DNA of 15,528 nucleotides. It comes from CAZWZG01 sp964638245. GTDB lineage: Bacteria; Pseudomonadota; Alphaproteobacteria; Rhodobacterales; Rhodobacteraceae. The stretch spans positions 1 through 15,528 of the forward strand of contig CAZWZG010000070.1 in the NCBI GenBank assembly GCA_964638245.1, in the 5' to 3' direction. A program made the translations under genes and the position numbers. Under the pieces are notes generated by a model. The model was not told where the DNA came from and did no database searches. It saw only the letters and a program-made list of their open reading frames with translations. This document shows positions 6,653 through 14,512 of the stretch, piece after piece; within the stretch, counting starts at the first letter, position 1, and each line of letters opens with the position of its first letter.

Positions 6653-8677
6653 ATGGACTTTTTCACGGTCGCGCTCCCCGCACTCGGGGATGCAGCGGGG
6701 CTGATCTTTCAGCCTATTGTTCTCGGCTATCTGATCCTTGGCGTTGTGATGGGCCTTTGTATCGGGGTGTTTCCCGGACTGGGCGGGATCGCGGGCCTTT
6801 CCCTTCTGCTGCCTTTCATGTTCGGCATGGACCCGGTTCTGGGGCTTGCATTGATGATTGGTATGGTGGCCGTCGTGCCGACATCGGACACCTTTGCCAG
6901 TGTCCTGATGGGGATACCGGGGTCATCGGCAAGCCAGGCGACAGTGCTCGATGGCTTTCCCATGGCCAAAAAGGGTGAAGCGGCGCGGGCATTGTCGGCG
7001 GCGTTTTCATCCTCGCTTTTCGGGGGACTGGTCGGGGCGTCGTTCCTGACGGTTTTCATCCTTGTCGCGCGACCCATCGTCCTTGAATTCAAGACGCCAG
7101 AACTGCTGATGATCACGATCTTTGGTCTGTCCATGGTCGGCATTCTTGCAGGTCGCGTGGCGATCAAGGGGATCGTTGCGGCGGGGCTTGGCATGATGGT
7201 GGGCACCATTGGCGAAGGCGACAGCGCCGGTGAACTGCGCATGGCGACCTATGATTTCCCCTACCTCACGGACGGCTTGAAGCTGGTGATCGTGGGGCTT
7301 GGCATCTTTGCCATCCCGGAGATCGTTGCGTTGTTGCGACAGGACCGGTCAATCTCGGATCGCTCGCCTTTGGGCGGCGGCTGGCTGGCGGGGGTGAAAG
7401 ACTGGTTTGCAAACATATGGCTTTCGGTGCGCTGTTCGATCATCGGGGTGATCGTTGGCGTCATTCCGGGGCTTGGGGGATCCGTCGTGGACTGGATCGC
7501 TTATGGCCATTCCGTGCAGACGACCAAGGACAAGTCGAAATTCGGCTCGGGCGAAATTCGCGGCGTGATCGGGCCCGAAAGCTCGAACAATGCCAAAGAG
7601 GGCGGGGGCCTTGTGCCGACGCTTTTGTTCGGCATCCCGGGGTCGGGATCGATGGCGATCTTCATCGGCGCGATTGCGCTGCTCGGGTCCGGCAACATCG
7701 AGGTTGGCCCCTCGATGCTCAAAAACAACCTCGACATCACCTACGCGATTGTCTGGTTGCTTGCCCTCGCAAACGTCGTCGGTACGCTAATCTGCATCGC
7801 GGCGTCCGGTGGAATTGCGCGGTTGACGACGATCCCATTCGGCCTTTTGGCACCATTCCTTTTCATGATCATCAGCTTTGCGGCCTTCCAGTCAGGGCAA
7901 AACCTGATGGATCTTGTCGCGCTGTTCGCGATTGGCCTTCTGGGGATCATGATGCGGCGCTTTGATTGGTCGCGACCCGCGTTCCTGATCGGTTTCGTTC
8001 TGTCGAACCCGGCAGAGACGTTCGCCAACCAAGCCGTTCAAATTGCAGCCTCGCGGTTCCGCCGTAGCTTTGAAGAGGGGCTGGAGTACATCTTTTCGCC
8101 CATCGTCATCGTGTTGATTATCATCACGCTGATTTCGGTCGTGTTGGGTCTACGCCAAGCCAAGACGATCATGGCTGAAGGTGCGGTTGAATCTGGGGCC
8201 AAGCGTGCGCCGCTGATCTTCCTTCTGGTGGTGCTGGGCTACTTGGTTGTGGCCTACGTTAACGCAGCGATGATCCCTGATTATGCGAGCGCAGACCGGG
8301 TGTTCCCGAAATTCGTGGCGACAGTCTCGATCATTGGTGCAATTATCCTGCTGGTTCGAATGATGCTACGGCCAGAGACCGACCCATTGTTTGCGGACCG
8401 CGAGGCGAGTGATACGGACAATACGCACGGCCTTTGGGCGACGCTGGCATGGTTCGGGGCGTTGCTGGCGCTGACCGCGCTTCTGGGCTTCATCCTTGCG
8501 CTTGCGATCTTCCTATTCGCCTTCATCCGTTTCCGGGCAAACAAAAGCTGGGGCTTTGCGGCGGCGTATACGGCGGGTGGGATCGCGTTCATGTGCCTCA
8601 TGGCATGGCTGTTGAACCGTGATTTCCCTCCGGGGCTCTTGCAGTCCTATGTGGATCTTCCATGGCCTCTGACCTGA
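6653..8677 (+). CDS. Fused tripartite tricarboxylate transporter permease TctA-TctB
   Basis: A 674-residue inner-membrane protein. Residues 1 to about 505 are TctA, the large permease subunit, with the duplicated family motifs GVFPGLGG (38-45) and GVIPGLGG (269-276), and GIPGSSAS (87-94) and GIPGSGSM (327-334). Residues from about 518 form a second unit of about 157 residues with four hydrophobic segments (about 520-540, 554-572, 596-627, 635-654), the size and topology of the small subunit TctB, which is normally a separate gene. No separate tctB lies in the window, so the fusion would supply both subunits. It would move a tri- or dicarboxylate inward using an ion gradient after delivery by TctC. 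The start codon has only a weak ribosome-binding site; the N-terminus MDFFTVALPALGDAAGLIF fits TctA starts. Confidence 0.92.
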   Translation: MDFFTVALPALGDAAGLIFQPIVLGYLILGVVMGLCIGVFPGLGGIAGLSLLLPFMFGMDPVLGLALMIGMVAVVPTSDTFASVLMGIPGSSASQATVLDGFPMAKKGEAARALSAAFSSSLFGGLVGASFLTVFILVARPIVLEFKTPELLMITIFGLSMVGILAGRVAIKGIVAAGLGMMVGTIGEGDSAGELRMATYDFPYLTDGLKLVIVGLGIFAIPEIVALLRQDRSISDRSPLGGGWLAGVKDWFANIWLSVRCSIIGVIVGVIPGLGGSVVDWIAYGHSVQTTKDKSKFGSGEIRGVIGPESSNNAKEGGGLVPTLLFGIPGSGSMAIFIGAIALLGSGNIEVGPSMLKNNLDITYAIVWLLALANVVGTLICIAASGGIARLTTIPFGLLAPFLFMIISFAAFQSGQNLMDLVALFAIGLLGIMMRRFDWSRPAFLIGFVLSNPAETFANQAVQIAASRFRRSFEEGLEYIFSPIVIVLIIITLISVVLGLRQAKTIMAEGAVESGAKRAPLIFLLVVLGYLVVAYVNAAMIPDYASADRVFPKFVATVSIIGAIILLVRMMLRPETDPLFADREASDTDNTHGLWATLAWFGALLALTALLGFILALAIFLFAFIRFRANKSWGFAAAYTAGGIAFMCLMAWLLNRDFPPGLLQSYVDLPWPLT

Positions 8678-9720
8678 CACTGCTCGCCCTTGAGGGTGAC
8701 GGGATCGGGCCAGAGATCATGGGCGTGACGCTGGATGTCCTTGATGCGGTCGGGCCGAGCTTGTCTCGGCCCGTTGCCGTGAAGCGAATGGAGATAGGGT
8801 TTGCGGCGCTGGAACGCGAAGGTTCGACCATTCCCGATGCGGTGATCGGCGCGGCGAAGTCGGCTGACGGTGTCTTGCTTGGACCAGTGTCTCACAACGC
8901 GTATCCGCCGCGAGAAAAGGGCGGTTTGAACCCGTCCGGGGTCCTGCGTCGGGAGCTTGATCTATACGCCAATATCCGGCCCGCAAGGATTTGGGCAGGG
9001 GTCGATGCGCCGGCTGTTGAGCCAACCGACATGATCGTTGTGCGTGAGAACCTCGAGGGGTTTTATGCGGATCGCAATATGCACCTGGGGCCGGGAGAGT
9101 TCATGCCAACGCCCGGTGTTGCGCTTGCCATTCGCCGGATCACTGAAACGGCCAGTCGGCGGATTGCCGAGGCCGCATTCGAACTTGCAAAGGGCCGCGC
9201 GCAAAAACGCGTCACGGCAGTACACAAAGCGAACGTGATGCGGGTGTCAGATGGGTTGTTTCTGGATACGGTGCGCGATGTCGCTCGGGGACACCCGGAT
9301 ATCGAGTACGAAGAGATGCTCGTGGACGCGGCTGCCGCGCATTTTGTGCGCCATCCGGGTCGGTTCGATGTGGTTGTGACGACGAACATGTTCGGGGACA
9401 TCCTGTCGGATTTGGCCGGTGAGTTGTGTGGCGGCCTTGGGCTGGCTGGCTCGTTGAACGCAGGACCCGACCACGCGGCGGCGCAGGCGCAACATGGATC
9501 TGCGCCAGACATTGCGGGGCAAGACAAGGCCAATCCGACGTCGCTGGTCCTGTCGTTGGCAATGTTGCTGCGGCATTTGAAGGAAGGCGCTGCTGCCGAT
9601 GCGATCGAAGCCGCGCTAGGCGCGTGCCTGTCGCGACCCGGGACACGCACACGCGACCTTGGCGGGCAGCTTGGCACGCTGGCTTTCGGAGAGGCGTTGA
9701 TGAGAGAGATTAAGACATGA
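8662..9720 (+). CDS. Isocitrate/isopropylmalate/tartrate dehydrogenase-family enzyme
   Basis: A 352-residue beta-decarboxylating dehydrogenase that would oxidise a 2-hydroxy acid carrying a 3-carboxylate, with NAD(P)+ and Mg2+/Mn2+, then release CO2. Visible features are the N-terminal LEGDGIGPEIM, substrate arginines in LRRELDLYANIRPAR and VVRENLEGFYADR (Arg97, Arg107, Arg128, Tyr135), catalytic Lys189 in VHKAN, and the signature around NMFGDILSDLAGELCGG with metal-binding Asp222, Asp246 and Asp250. Length is normal. Its context beside a tricarboxylate transporter, with no leuC or leuD, argues against leucine synthesis and for a catabolic substrate such as tartrate, isocitrate-like or homo-acids; substrate specificity cannot be read by eye. 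The ATG lies 16 nt inside the permease gene and the stop overlaps the next start by ATGA, so translation is coupled on both sides. Confidence 0.92.
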   Translation: MASDLTLLALEGDGIGPEIMGVTLDVLDAVGPSLSRPVAVKRMEIGFAALEREGSTIPDAVIGAAKSADGVLLGPVSHNAYPPREKGGLNPSGVLRRELDLYANIRPARIWAGVDAPAVEPTDMIVVRENLEGFYADRNMHLGPGEFMPTPGVALAIRRITETASRRIAEAAFELAKGRAQKRVTAVHKANVMRVSDGLFLDTVRDVARGHPDIEYEEMLVDAAAAHFVRHPGRFDVVVTTNMFGDILSDLAGELCGGLGLAGSLNAGPDHAAAQAQHGSAPDIAGQDKANPTSLVLSLAMLLRHLKEGAAADAIEAALGACLSRPGTRTRDLGGQLGTLAFGEALMREIKT

Positions 9721-10814
9721 GCCAGACTTCTATTCCCTTTCACTTCATGCGCGGCGGGACGTCGCGCGGGCCTTACATGCTTCGCTCTGATCTGCCGGAG
9801 GACCTTGATCAGTTGTCCGACGTGCTCGTGTCGATTGTTGGCTCGGGCCATTCGATCAATATCGACGGGATCGGCGGTGGTGCTGCCGTGACGACGAAAA
9901 CCGCGATGCTGTCGAAGTCCGATGATGACTGGGCGGATGTGGACTACTTTTTCGCACAGGTCAGCGTTGAGGATCGGTTGGTCGACTACAAGCCGACCTG
10001 CGGGAACATCCTTGTTGGCGTCGGGCCAGCGGCCATCGAGATGGGGCTTGTCACACCGACAGGTGATGTGACCGAGGTCAAGATCCGCGCTGTGAACACG
10101 GGCGCTCGGGTGCTGGCCAAAGTGCGGACGGGCCCCGATGGGGTTACTTACGACGGAGATGCGCAGATCGACGGCGTGCCGGGAACGGCGGCTCCGATCG
10201 AACTGATGTTCATGGATGTGGTTGGTGGCGCGACCGGAAAACTGTTCCCGACGGGCAATCGGATTGATGTCATCGACGGGATCGAAGTCAGTTGTCTGGA
10301 TGTCGCGATGCCGATGGTGATCGCGCGGGCAGATGCGTTCGGGTTGACCGGTCATGAAAGCGCGGCGGAGTTGGACGACAACCAGGCCTTCTACGACCGC
10401 ATGGAGCCCATCCGCCGCAAAGCTGGTGAGTTGATGGGGATGGGCGATGTGTCGAAATCGGTCACGCCGAAGTTCGGTTTGCTTTCGCCTGCGCGGGATG
10501 GCGGGACGGTGGCTGTGCGGTATTTCATGCCGTGGAAGTGCCATCCGTCCTTGGCCGTGACCGGCTCGCAATGTCTAAGCGCGGCGGTGTTGTGCCCCGG
10601 GACGGTGGGCACCGGGATGAGCAACGGGATCGGCGCCACGCCGGCGACGTTGTACCTTGAGCACCCGATGGGCAAACTTGAGGTCGTTGTCGATTTCGAA
10701 GTGGACGGGGAGAAGTTTGATCTGCGGTCGGCAGGGCTGGTTCGAACGGCGCGCAAGCTTGCCTCGGGCAGCGTTTTTGTTCCGCGTTCGGTTTGGGCTG
10801 GTCACGGATCTTGA
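9717..10814 (+). CDS. 4-oxalomesaconate tautomerase / PrpF-family isomerase
   Basis: A 365-residue isomerase of the PrpF family that shifts a double bond or tautomerises an unsaturated tricarboxylic acid. It shows the family N-terminus FMRGGTSRG (10-18), IDGIGGG, VTTKTAML with Lys61, and DYKPTCGNILVGVG with Cys95. The 34-residue gap between that Lys and Cys matches what I recall for the functional pair in PrpF. The stretch DVDYFFAQVSVEDRLVDY resembles GalD-type 4-oxalomesaconate tautomerases more than 2-methylaconitate isomerases. GalD works in gallate/protocatechuate breakdown, but no ring-cleavage genes are in the window, so the substrate may be another unsaturated tricarboxylate such as an aconitate isomer. 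A second Cys pair lies in GSQCLSAAVLC. Start and upstream stop overlap (ATGA), with a GAGAGAG site before the ATG. Confidence 0.88.
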   Translation: MSQTSIPFHFMRGGTSRGPYMLRSDLPEDLDQLSDVLVSIVGSGHSINIDGIGGGAAVTTKTAMLSKSDDDWADVDYFFAQVSVEDRLVDYKPTCGNILVGVGPAAIEMGLVTPTGDVTEVKIRAVNTGARVLAKVRTGPDGVTYDGDAQIDGVPGTAAPIELMFMDVVGGATGKLFPTGNRIDVIDGIEVSCLDVAMPMVIARADAFGLTGHESAAELDDNQAFYDRMEPIRRKAGELMGMGDVSKSVTPKFGLLSPARDGGTVAVRYFMPWKCHPSLAVTGSQCLSAAVLCPGTVGTGMSNGIGATPATLYLEHPMGKLEVVVDFEVDGEKFDLRSAGLVRTARKLASGSVFVPRSVWAGHGS

Positions 10815-10819
10815 TTAAT

Positions 10820-10835
10820 GTATACTACGGTATAC
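10820..10835. promoter_or_regulatory. Paired GTATAC palindromes (possible GntR-type operator / promoter)
   Basis: Two self-complementary GTATAC hexamers (10820-10825 and 10830-10835) have centres exactly 10 nt apart, one helical turn. The second sits in GGTATACCAA, which matches the core bound by GntR/FCD-family regulators such as UxuR/ExuR. TATACT at 10821-10826 also resembles a -10 box, though no good -35 is seen at the right distance. The pair lies 5 nt after the stop of the isomerase gene and ends 4 nt before an AGGAGG ribosome-binding site, so binding here could block an internal start of transcription for the last two genes. No GntR-family gene is in the window. Confidence 0.45.
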
Positions 10836-10853
10836 CAATAGGAGGATCCAGAC

Positions 10854-11087
10854 ATGAGCTATGAAGACTGCCTGTTGTTGGCCCGCACAGAACTGATGTC
10901 GGCACGCCAATTGATCGATGCGGAATTGCGAGGCTATCCAACGCCGGTGTCGGGCTGCGATGCACAGTATAATCACCTGATCGGCTTGCGCGGTTCGGTC
11001 AACGAAGCGCTCCGGTCGCTTGAGGCCCCGCGTTTTGTCGCCACGCCGCGTACGCCCGAGCCTATGGCTGGGATCGAAAGCCGGTGA
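10854..11087 (+). CDS. Small protein of unknown function (77 aa)
   Basis: I do not recognise a function. The protein is small, soluble and mostly helical, with no signal peptide or membrane segment. The core runs from LARTELMSARQLIDAEL through GYPTPVSGCDAQYNHLIG to a second helix VNEALRSLEA, followed by a Pro-rich tail PRTPEPMAGIE. Gene reality is well supported: a perfect AGGAGG (10840-10845) sits 8 nt before the ATG, the frame is in phase with the operon, and its TGA overlaps the GTG start of the next gene as GTGA. The core SGCDAQYNHL looks like a conserved motif rather than random sequence, but I cannot assign it. The coupling suggests a role tied to the downstream dehydrogenase, possibly a partner or regulator (inference). 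Confidence 0.8.
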   Translation: MSYEDCLLLARTELMSARQLIDAELRGYPTPVSGCDAQYNHLIGLRGSVNEALRSLEAPRFVATPRTPEPMAGIESR

Positions 11088-12061
11088 AGGTTCACATCCT
11101 CGACGACTGGTTCGACACCCTGCGCGGTCTGCCCTGTTTTGAGATGCTGGAGGGTCACGATGTGACCGTCTGGACGGATCACGAGCCTGACCCAGAGCGC
11201 CTTGCGGAACGGGTGGCCGAGGCCGAGGCACTGGTTCTTTTCCGCGAACGTACGAAAATCGGAGCGCCGCTGCTGGAGCGTTTGCCGAACTTGCAGCTCG
11301 TCTCGCAGCGCAGCGTATATCCGCACATCGATGTGGAGGCGTGTTCGGCAAATGATGTTCTTTTGTGCTCCAACATGCACTCGGGCACGCCGTCATATGC
11401 GGCGGCGGAACTGACGCTGGGGCTGATCCTTGCCAGTTATCGACAGATTCCGGATCAGGTCGCCTCGATCCGTTTGGGGGGCTGGCAAATGGGTGTGGGG
11501 CGCACGTTGCGCGGGCGGACTCTGGGGCTGTATGGGTATGGACGGATTGCCAAGGCGGTTGCTGGGTACGCAAAGGCGATGGGTATGCGCGTGCAATGGT
11601 GGTCGTCCGAAGACGGCCGTGCCAGAGCCGCCGCAGACGGCGAAACCGTGGCCGAAAGTCGCGAGGCGTTTTTTGCGACCTCAGATGTGGTCAGTGTGCA
11701 TGTGCGGCTCAAACCCGCGACGCGGGGGATCATCACGGCCACGGATTTGGCGCAACTACAGGACCGCGCCTTGTTCGTGAACACATCACGGTCCGGGCTG
11801 GTCGAAAGCGGCGCTCTTGAAGCTGCGATCAAGGACGGTCGGATCTTTGCCGCTGTCGATGTCTTTGACCAAGAGCCATTGCGCGACGTTTCGAACCCTC
11901 TTCTGACGCATCCGAATGTCATGCCAACGCCTCACATCGGCTATGTCACCGAGGACGAGTTCGACCTGCAATTCACGGACATCTTCGAGCAGGTAAACGC
12001 GTATGCATCCGGCGCACCGATCCACATGATCAACCCAGACGTTTGGGAAAGAAGCGCCTAG
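11084..12061 (+). CDS. D-2-hydroxyacid dehydrogenase family protein
   Basis: A 325-residue NAD(P)-dependent oxidoreductase that interconverts a 2-oxo acid and a D-2-hydroxy acid. The cofactor domain carries GLYGYGRIAKAV (148-159), where the last glycine of the usual G-x-G-x-x-G is Ala156. The catalytic triad is present: Arg236 in NTSRSGLVE, Glu264 in FDQEP and His284 in TPHIGYVT. Sequence resembles the phosphoglycerate dehydrogenase-like branch, but the short length excludes the ACT-domain form. The start is the GTG at 11084, overlapping the TGA of the 77-aa gene and giving the expected MKVHILDDW; no clear ribosome-binding site is seen, so translation is probably coupled. Its TAG stop overlaps the TAG stop of tcuB on the other strand. 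The substrate is probably an oxo acid made in this pathway (inference). Confidence 0.9.
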   Translation: MKVHILDDWFDTLRGLPCFEMLEGHDVTVWTDHEPDPERLAERVAEAEALVLFRERTKIGAPLLERLPNLQLVSQRSVYPHIDVEACSANDVLLCSNMHSGTPSYAAAELTLGLILASYRQIPDQVASIRLGGWQMGVGRTLRGRTLGLYGYGRIAKAVAGYAKAMGMRVQWWSSEDGRARAAADGETVAESREAFFATSDVVSVHVRLKPATRGIITATDLAQLQDRALFVNTSRSGLVESGALEAAIKDGRIFAAVDVFDQEPLRDVSNPLLTHPNVMPTPHIGYVTEDEFDLQFTDIFEQVNAYASGAPIHMINPDVWERSA

Positions 12062-13134
12062 GCTTTCGCCTTTTCGCGCGTGGTCGCAGCCTCTTTCGTG
12101 AGCGCCGCCATGCGGAAGAACCCGTGGGCCATCTTAGAGTAAGGCGTGAGCAGGAAGAAGGTCAGTACCGTTCCCAAGTGCAGAGGCAAAAGCCAGCCAA
12201 CGGCCACCGTACCGGTCGCGGCATAGAGCAATAGCCCTGTCGCGCTGACGAAAAACAAAAGCAAGACGAAGGCCATCTCTCCTCCCCATGCGTTTGGGGC
12301 TCCGAGATCGGGATCGGCTTTGGTTTTCAGCCATGCCAGACCCGCTGTGCCGAGGCACAGAAGAAGGCCGCCGGGGACACCGAGTAGTTTTGGCAGGCTG
12401 AAAAGGCCGTAGGGGGCTTCCAGTCCAAAACCATAATGGAGCACCGTCCCGCTTGAAGTGGACGCAAAGCACAGCAGGAACCCGTAAAGGGTGGCTTGGT
12501 GGAAATGGCGACGCGCTTGGGTGAATCGATCTTCGTCTTCGAAATTGCAGCCATCGCCATGGCCGCCTTCAAGATTTTTCATGCGCCCGGCAGAGCGGCA
12601 AGCGTCCCAGATGTCGCCCATACGCAGTCCACCGCCGCCCACTTCGCGCCAATATGATCGGAGCGAAACCGCGATAGCCAAGAGTGGGACCAGGAATGCA
12701 GGCGCGAATATCGCGACCATCAGTCCGTGGGACATAAAGGCATAGAAGCCTTCGCCACTCTCCGGGCGAAGAACTTGGGCGAGGGCGAAGAGCACGATGA
12801 AAGCGACTACGAACGCCGCCGCAATCGCAACCCCGGACCGGTCGAACAGCCCGGCAAACCCGCGTGGCCATGCCAGCGCCTTCCAGCTGTCTTGGCGCAC
12901 TTCGGCCAGGGCTTTGGGCAGGTTCAGATCGAATTCATGGGGGGCTGTGTATTGGCACGCATAGTAGCACCCCCTGCAGTTGTGACACAGGTTGGCAAGC
13001 TGTGTGATGTCGCCATCGGCAAAGGCGCGTTTGCGATGAAGCGCAGGGAAGACCGAACAATAGCCTTCGCAGTAACGGCAGGCGTTGCAGATTTCGGCCT
13101 GACGGCGGGCTTCCTGGATCAGGTCAATTTGCAT
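12058..13134 (-). CDS. tcuB: Tricarballylate/citrate utilisation Fe-S membrane protein TcuB
   Basis: A 358-residue membrane protein that re-oxidises the flavin of TcuA and passes electrons to the respiratory chain, as described for Salmonella TcuB. The N-terminal region has two ferredoxin-like Cys groups, C16-x2-C19-x2-C22-x3-C26 and C50-x2-C53-x2-C56-x3-C60, each fit for a 4Fe-4S cluster. About six hydrophobic segments follow (first near 102-121, last near 311-330), with several His residues (136, 212, 233, 319) that could ligate haem. I chose the ATG at 13132-13134 because it gives the family start MQIDLIQEARRQAEIC, has a GAGAGG site 9 nt upstream and overlaps the end of tcuA by 11 nt. The frame is open 45 nt further upstream. 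The stop overlaps that of the convergent dehydrogenase. Confidence 0.93.
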   Translation of the reverse strand: MQIDLIQEARRQAEICNACRYCEGYCSVFPALHRKRAFADGDITQLANLCHNCRGCYYACQYTAPHEFDLNLPKALAEVRQDSWKALAWPRGFAGLFDRSGVAIAAAFVVAFIVLFALAQVLRPESGEGFYAFMSHGLMVAIFAPAFLVPLLAIAVSLRSYWREVGGGGLRMGDIWDACRSAGRMKNLEGGHGDGCNFEDEDRFTQARRHFHQATLYGFLLCFASTSSGTVLHYGFGLEAPYGLFSLPKLLGVPGGLLLCLGTAGLAWLKTKADPDLGAPNAWGGEMAFVLLLFFVSATGLLLYAATGTVAVGWLLPLHLGTVLTFFLLTPYSKMAHGFFRMAALTKEAATTREKAKA

Positions 13135-14512
13135 ACTTCGCGGCCTCTCGTCCTGCGATGCGGCCAAAGACAGTACCAATCGTCATACCAAAACCCGCAA
13201 GATATCCTTGGCCCAGAATGGAGCCTGCCATCGTCTCCCCTGCGGCCCAAAGGTTCGTGACCGGGCGATTGCCGATAGAACACTGTGCGGTCTCGTCGAC
13301 CTTCAGGCCTAGGTAGGTAAAGGTCACACCGGTGCGCAGCGAATAGCCATAGAACGGGGGTTCTGTGATCGGGCGGGCCCAGTTCGTCTTTGGCGGGGTC
13401 AAGCCGGTCGTGGACACGCCATCCAGTTCGGTGGGATGGAAGGCCGAGGTGTCGCCACAGGCGGCGTTGAACGTCTCAACGGTTTCGCGCAGCTTGTCGG
13501 GTGGCAGCTCCATCGCTCTCGCAAGATCTTCAAGCTTGTCCGCCTTGATTGGTGGAAAAACCGAAGGCATGAACAACGCAAGCGATTTGGCGTCGATGAT
13601 GACATAGCCAATCTGGTCAGGTTGATCCGCAACCAGTCGCCCCCAGATCGCATAGCGTTTGGGCCAGACATCCTCGCCCTCGTCATAGAAGCGCTCGCCG
13701 TGCTTGTTCACAACAATCGAGAAGGGAACGCAGTCGAGCCGTGTGACGATACCGCCGTCATACTTGGGCGCGCGCCCGTCAATGGCGACAGCATGGCATT
13801 GGGTCGGATCACCGACCTGCTCGATGCCCTGATCCAACAGATCGGCAAGCACCACGCCGCGATTGTAGGGCGTCCCGCGGATCAAAAAGTTCTGCGCCGC
13901 CGGACCCCATGCTCGGGTGAGCCAATCGATGTCAGCTTGAAATCCGCCCGAGGCCACGACCACGGCCTTGGGATGCACACTATGGCTTTCGCCTTGAAAA
14001 TCGTAGTCGACACGGGTGATCCGGTCGTCGTCCTTTTCAAGGTGGGTCACGGACGCTTCATAGCGGACGTCGACGCCGAGCTTCTCGGCTGTTCGATAGT
14101 AGGCGTTCACGAGGCTTTTGCCGCCACCCAGAAAAAACGCGTTCGTGCGGGCAAGGGAAAGCGTGCCCGAAAGCGATGGTTGAAAGCGCACACCGCGTTC
14201 TTCCATCCAAGGCAAGCACTCTTCAGATGTTCGAATGGCCAGACGCGCCAATCCTTCATCCGTTTTTCCGTCTGTGACCTTTAGGAGATCGGCCAGGTAT
14301 TCCTCTTCGGTATAGCTTTCGATCAGCGGACCGAGAGGTCCAGAATGCATGCATCTAAAGTTGCGGGTGTGGCGGGAATTGCCACCCCGATAGGCCTTTG
14401 GCGCGGCCTCCAGGATCAAGACGCGGGCACCTGCTTCGGCGGCTGTCATGGCGCTGCATAAGGCAGCATTGCCGCCTCCGATAACAACGATGTCCGGTTT
14501 TGATGTCAACAC
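13124..14512 (-). CDS. tcuA: FAD-dependent tricarballylate dehydrogenase TcuA
   Basis: A 462-residue flavoprotein of the fumarate reductase/succinate dehydrogenase FAD-binding family. TcuA oxidises tricarballylate to cis-aconitate in Salmonella; the same or a related tricarboxylate is expected here. The Rossmann motif is VVIGGGNAALCSA (9-21), with Glu35 in LILEAAP binding ribose, then YRGGNSRHTRNFR, a family-specific FAD-contact segment. The C-terminus shows LWAAGETMAGSILGQGYLAGFG, the second FAD-binding region. No Tat or Sec signal is seen, so it is cytoplasmic. The start is GTG at 14512 with a GAGGGG site just upstream. It is the first gene of the tcuAB unit and overlaps tcuB by 11 nt, ensuring matched production. 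No tcuR or tcuC is in the window; the divergent side is a pseudogene. Confidence 0.93.
   Translation of the reverse strand: MLTSKPDIVVIGGGNAALCSAMTAAEAGARVLILEAAPKAYRGGNSRHTRNFRCMHSGPLGPLIESYTEEEYLADLLKVTDGKTDEGLARLAIRTSEECLPWMEERGVRFQPSLSGTLSLARTNAFFLGGGKSLVNAYYRTAEKLGVDVRYEASVTHLEKDDDRITRVDYDFQGESHSVHPKAVVVASGGFQADIDWLTRAWGPAAQNFLIRGTPYNRGVVLADLLDQGIEQVGDPTQCHAVAIDGRAPKYDGGIVTRLDCVPFSIVVNKHGERFYDEGEDVWPKRYAIWGRLVADQPDQIGYVIIDAKSLALFMPSVFPPIKADKLEDLARAMELPPDKLRETVETFNAACGDTSAFHPTELDGVSTTGLTPPKTNWARPITEPPFYGYSLRTGVTFTYLGLKVDETAQCSIGNRPVTNLWAAGETMAGSILGQGYLAGFGMTIGTVFGRIAGREAAKYAN

Noticed and set aside
9063..10571. A 502-codon minus-strand open frame opposite the dehydrogenase and isomerase genes
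   Set aside because: It has low-complexity composition rich in Arg, His and Pro, matches no family, and lies antisense to two genes with clear catalytic motifs; a by-product of high GC.
13135..13179. Upstream start for TcuB at 13179
   Set aside because: The added MVLSLAASQDERPRS is unlike the family, lies inside the conserved end of tcuA, and the ATG at 13134 has a better ribosome-binding site.
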